Below the pieces are notes generated by a model. The model saw only the letters and a list, made by a program, of their open reading frames with translations. It was not told where the DNA came from and made no database searches. 6,081 bases of DNA, taken from DASVSL01 sp036388095 (GTDB lineage: Bacteria; Patescibacteriota; Saccharimonadia; Saccharimonadales; Saccharimonadaceae). The translations under genes were made by a program, and so were the position numbers. Location: positions 1 through 6,081 of the forward strand of contig DASVSL010000077.1 of NCBI GenBank assembly GCA_036388095.1, read 5' to 3'. Of the stretch, positions 4,595 to 6,081 are shown piece after piece. Numbering within the stretch: position 1 is the first letter of the stretch; each line of letters starts with the position of its first letter.

Positions 4595-5881
4595 TTAGAG
4601 CCGGGAAGTGGTGTGGTCATATATTTTGACCAGTTTCGCGATCTGGCCCTCTTCAGTAAACTCGGCCGCCAATTCACGGCTGCGTTTGCTAAAGCGAGAT
4701 TGGAGGGTCTTGTCACCGAGCAGTTCACCGACGGCATGGGCAAAATCAGCTACGTCATTGTCGACGATGTAGCCGTTTTCGCCGTCCAGAACGACCTCTG
4801 AGAGATCTGGGTCGATCATCACAACCGGCAGGCCAGACTGCGCTGCCTCATGCAGGACCCAGGCCTGGGTGTCGGTGAGTGACGGGAAGACGAAAACGCT
4901 GCTGGTCTCGAATACGCGGCCAAGTTCTTCACGTGGCATCGAGCCGGTAAACGTAATGCGCCCCCGTGCGATTGACTCATTCGCTAATGTCTCAAGCGTC
5001 GCCCGGTATTCATTGTCACCCACGAAGACTAGTCGGGCGTCAGGGTGTGCTGCAGCGACCTGTTCGATCATCGGAATCAGTAGTGCCAGATTTTTCTCAG
5101 CACCTAGCCGGCCGACGAAAAGAACGATTTTGTCTTTGGCGGCGATGCCATGTTGTTTTCTAAACTCAGCCTGTTGAGTCTTCGTACTCGCAGGTAAAGG
5201 CGTGACACCATCAGGCTTAAGGGTGACTTCGTAGCGGTAATTGTCGCTGTTTTGCCAGCTTTCGAGCTGCTGTTTGCTTTTGCGGCTCAGGGCAATCACT
5301 GCGTCACATTTGCTGTACACCAGCGTCACCATCCGTTTCACGATGTCAATGTTCCATTCGACGCGACCACGACGTGGCCGGTAGATCCGCATGATCTCGC
5401 GCAGATCCTTACCGTCGACCCGGACCGTAAACGGCAGCAGGGCAACGAGGGCCAAGATCCCTGGCAGCAGCAGTCCGTCGCGGTAATGTTCGACGTACTC
5501 ACGTAGGTCTGTGCAGTGCTGGGCGACGAGTGGTGTCTCGGTCCGAATGGCAGCGAACACACCCATCAGGCCGATTTGACCAGGGGTGAAGAAATGGATG
5601 ACATCCAGATCAAGCTCGCGAACTTGTTTCAAGACGCGCGGCGGAAAGAACAAGCTAGTGTCGTAGTCATCGTAAAACGCACCCTTGACGCTCGAGAAAC
5701 GAATGACATGTTCGTCTTCATCGTACGTTTCGGCATGCTTGGTAGGCCGGATGGACCGTGCGGGGCAGAAGATATACACTTCATGACCCAGGCTTTCCAG
5801 GTGACGTTTGGTGGATGCGACGACGTAGACGATGCCGTTGATCGACGGGAGATACGTGTCAGTAAACAGGCCGATCTTCAT
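4595..5881 (-). CDS. GT4-family glycosyltransferase, GT-B fold
   Basis: This is a retaining, nucleotide-sugar-dependent glycosyltransferase of 428 residues. The N-terminal acceptor domain starts with MKIGLFTDTYLPSINGIVYV, typical of family 4 enzymes related to diacylglycerol glucosyl- and mannosyltransferases. QHCTDLREYVEHY (121-133) corresponds to the family's HTxYExYxHY segment. A hydrophobic stretch at 137-153 (LLLPGILALVALLPFTV) is unusual and may dip into the membrane. The C-terminal donor domain has LFVGRLGAEKNL (254-265), LVFVGDN (284-290) and PSLTDTQAWVLHEAAQSGLP (333-352). In the E-x7-E motif the first Glu is Asp 337 and the second is Glu 345. Expected products are glycolipids or envelope glycans; donor and acceptor cannot be told from sequence. 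The frame is open back to an ATG at 5926, but the conserved MKIG start and the -10 box at 5895-5900 support 5881; an in-frame ATG at 5896 overlaps that box. Confidence 0.92.
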   Translation of the reverse strand: MKIGLFTDTYLPSINGIVYVVASTKRHLESLGHEVYIFCPARSIRPTKHAETYDEDEHVIRFSSVKGAFYDDYDTSLFFPPRVLKQVRELDLDVIHFFTPGQIGLMGVFAAIRTETPLVAQHCTDLREYVEHYRDGLLLPGILALVALLPFTVRVDGKDLREIMRIYRPRRGRVEWNIDIVKRMVTLVYSKCDAVIALSRKSKQQLESWQNSDNYRYEVTLKPDGVTPLPASTKTQQAEFRKQHGIAAKDKIVLFVGRLGAEKNLALLIPMIEQVAAAHPDARLVFVGDNEYRATLETLANESIARGRITFTGSMPREELGRVFETSSVFVFPSLTDTQAWVLHEAAQSGLPVVMIDPDLSEVVLDGENGYIVDNDVADFAHAVGELLGDKTLQSRFSKRSRELAAEFTEEGQIAKLVKIYDHTTSRL

Positions 5882-5894
5882 GACGTATGCGCTC

Positions 5895-5900
5895 ATTATA
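5895..5900 (-). promoter_or_regulatory. Extended -10 box of the glycosyltransferase gene
   Basis: On the minus strand this reads TGCTATAAT, a perfect -10 with the TGn extension, so a -35 is not needed. The ATG chosen at 5881 lies 13 bases beyond it, leaving a predicted leader of about six bases. It also rules out the upstream in-frame ATGs as main starts, since 5896 lies within the -10 box and 5926 upstream of it. Confidence 0.7.
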
Positions 5901-5946
5901 GCAAAACGGTCGCGCCCGCGGTACACTACCAGTAGTAAAACCTCTT

Positions 5947-6081
5947 ATGGATACCGTAAAAAAACGTATATCTGGCCTCCTTCCCGCATTCCGCCCCAAC
6001 CGGTGGTGGAAGTGGCTGCTCTATGGCTTGGCGCTTGGCCTGGTGCTGATGTACACCGCCGCGTGGTGGAACCCAGTCCTG
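5947..6081 (+). CDS. Start of a membrane-anchored protein, partial (first 45 residues)
   Basis: The reading frame opens at ATG 5947 and is still open at the window edge. The N terminus is basic (KKR, then RPNR), and is followed by an aromatic and aliphatic segment from WWKWLLYGLALGLVLMYTAA to WWNPVL (about residues 20-45). This reads as a cytoplasmic tail followed by one transmembrane helix or uncleaved signal anchor, inside-to-outside by the positive-inside rule. There is no Shine-Dalgarno sequence; a weak TACACT at 5922-5927 could be its -10 box. It is divergent from the glycosyltransferase, with 65 bases between the start codons. Too little is present to name a family. Confidence 0.65.
   Translation, partial: MDTVKKRISGLLPAFRPNRWWKWLLYGLALGLVLMYTAAWWNPVL

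Noticed and set aside
5897..5926. Upstream extension of the glycosyltransferase to ATG 5926 (443 residues)
   Set aside because: The extra residues are not family-like, and the extension covers the perfect TATAAT box; the start at 5881 gives the conserved MKIGLFTDTYLP N terminus.

Overview
This is a bacterial window of mixed gene directions and roughly balanced base composition, read with the standard code. Promoters are of the sigma-70 type. Three of the recognisable protein genes have a -10 box only 8 to 13 bases before their ATG and no Shine-Dalgarno sequence, so they look leaderless or nearly so. The gene set (an ABC-F ATPase, a CobO-type adenosyltransferase, a GT4 glycosyltransferase and unrecognised small proteins) would suit a Patescibacteria/Saccharibacteria-like genome. 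That placement is an inference; no marker gene in the window proves it.

Layout. Bases 1-126 hold small hairpins, a clear rho-independent terminator (69-98) and a strong ribosome binding site. Two overlapping unrecognised genes on the plus strand follow (127-348 and 323-940). They converge on, and overlap by 20 bases, the 3' end of a minus-strand ABC-F gene (921-2561). The 1458 bases from 2562 to 4019 contain no credible protein gene. They hold two consecutive plus-strand transcription units, each with its own near-consensus promoter (17-base spacer) and its own hairpin-plus-T-run terminator. RNA-A is about 740 nt (2643-3384) and RNA-B about 545 nt (3448-3992). Next come the cobO-like gene (4020-4589, plus), a GT4 glycosyltransferase convergent with it (4595-5881, minus), and the start of a divergent membrane-protein gene that runs off the window (5947-6081).

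The main discovery is the pair of large structured RNAs. Both are dense in long perfect stems and share sequence and structural blocks in the same order. The blocks are a 12-bp helix with four compensatory base-pair changes between copies, a near-identical 17-nt motif (CGGACCYACCGACUACC), a GGGGCCCGG clamp helix and a GCCTCGTGC string near the terminator. They therefore look like tandem paralogues of one ornate noncoding RNA family. I do not recognise the family: no RNase P, tmRNA, SRP or cobalamin-riboswitch signature is visible.

How the genes work together is mostly unknown. ABC-F proteins act on ribosomes, CobO adenosylates corrinoids and GT4 enzymes build glycolipids or surface glycans. 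These look like unrelated neighbours, mostly singly transcribed. RNA-A shares a short divergent promoter region with the ABC-F gene, and RNA-B ends 28 bases before cobO. Either RNA could affect its neighbour, but the complete promoter and terminator pairs argue for independent RNAs.
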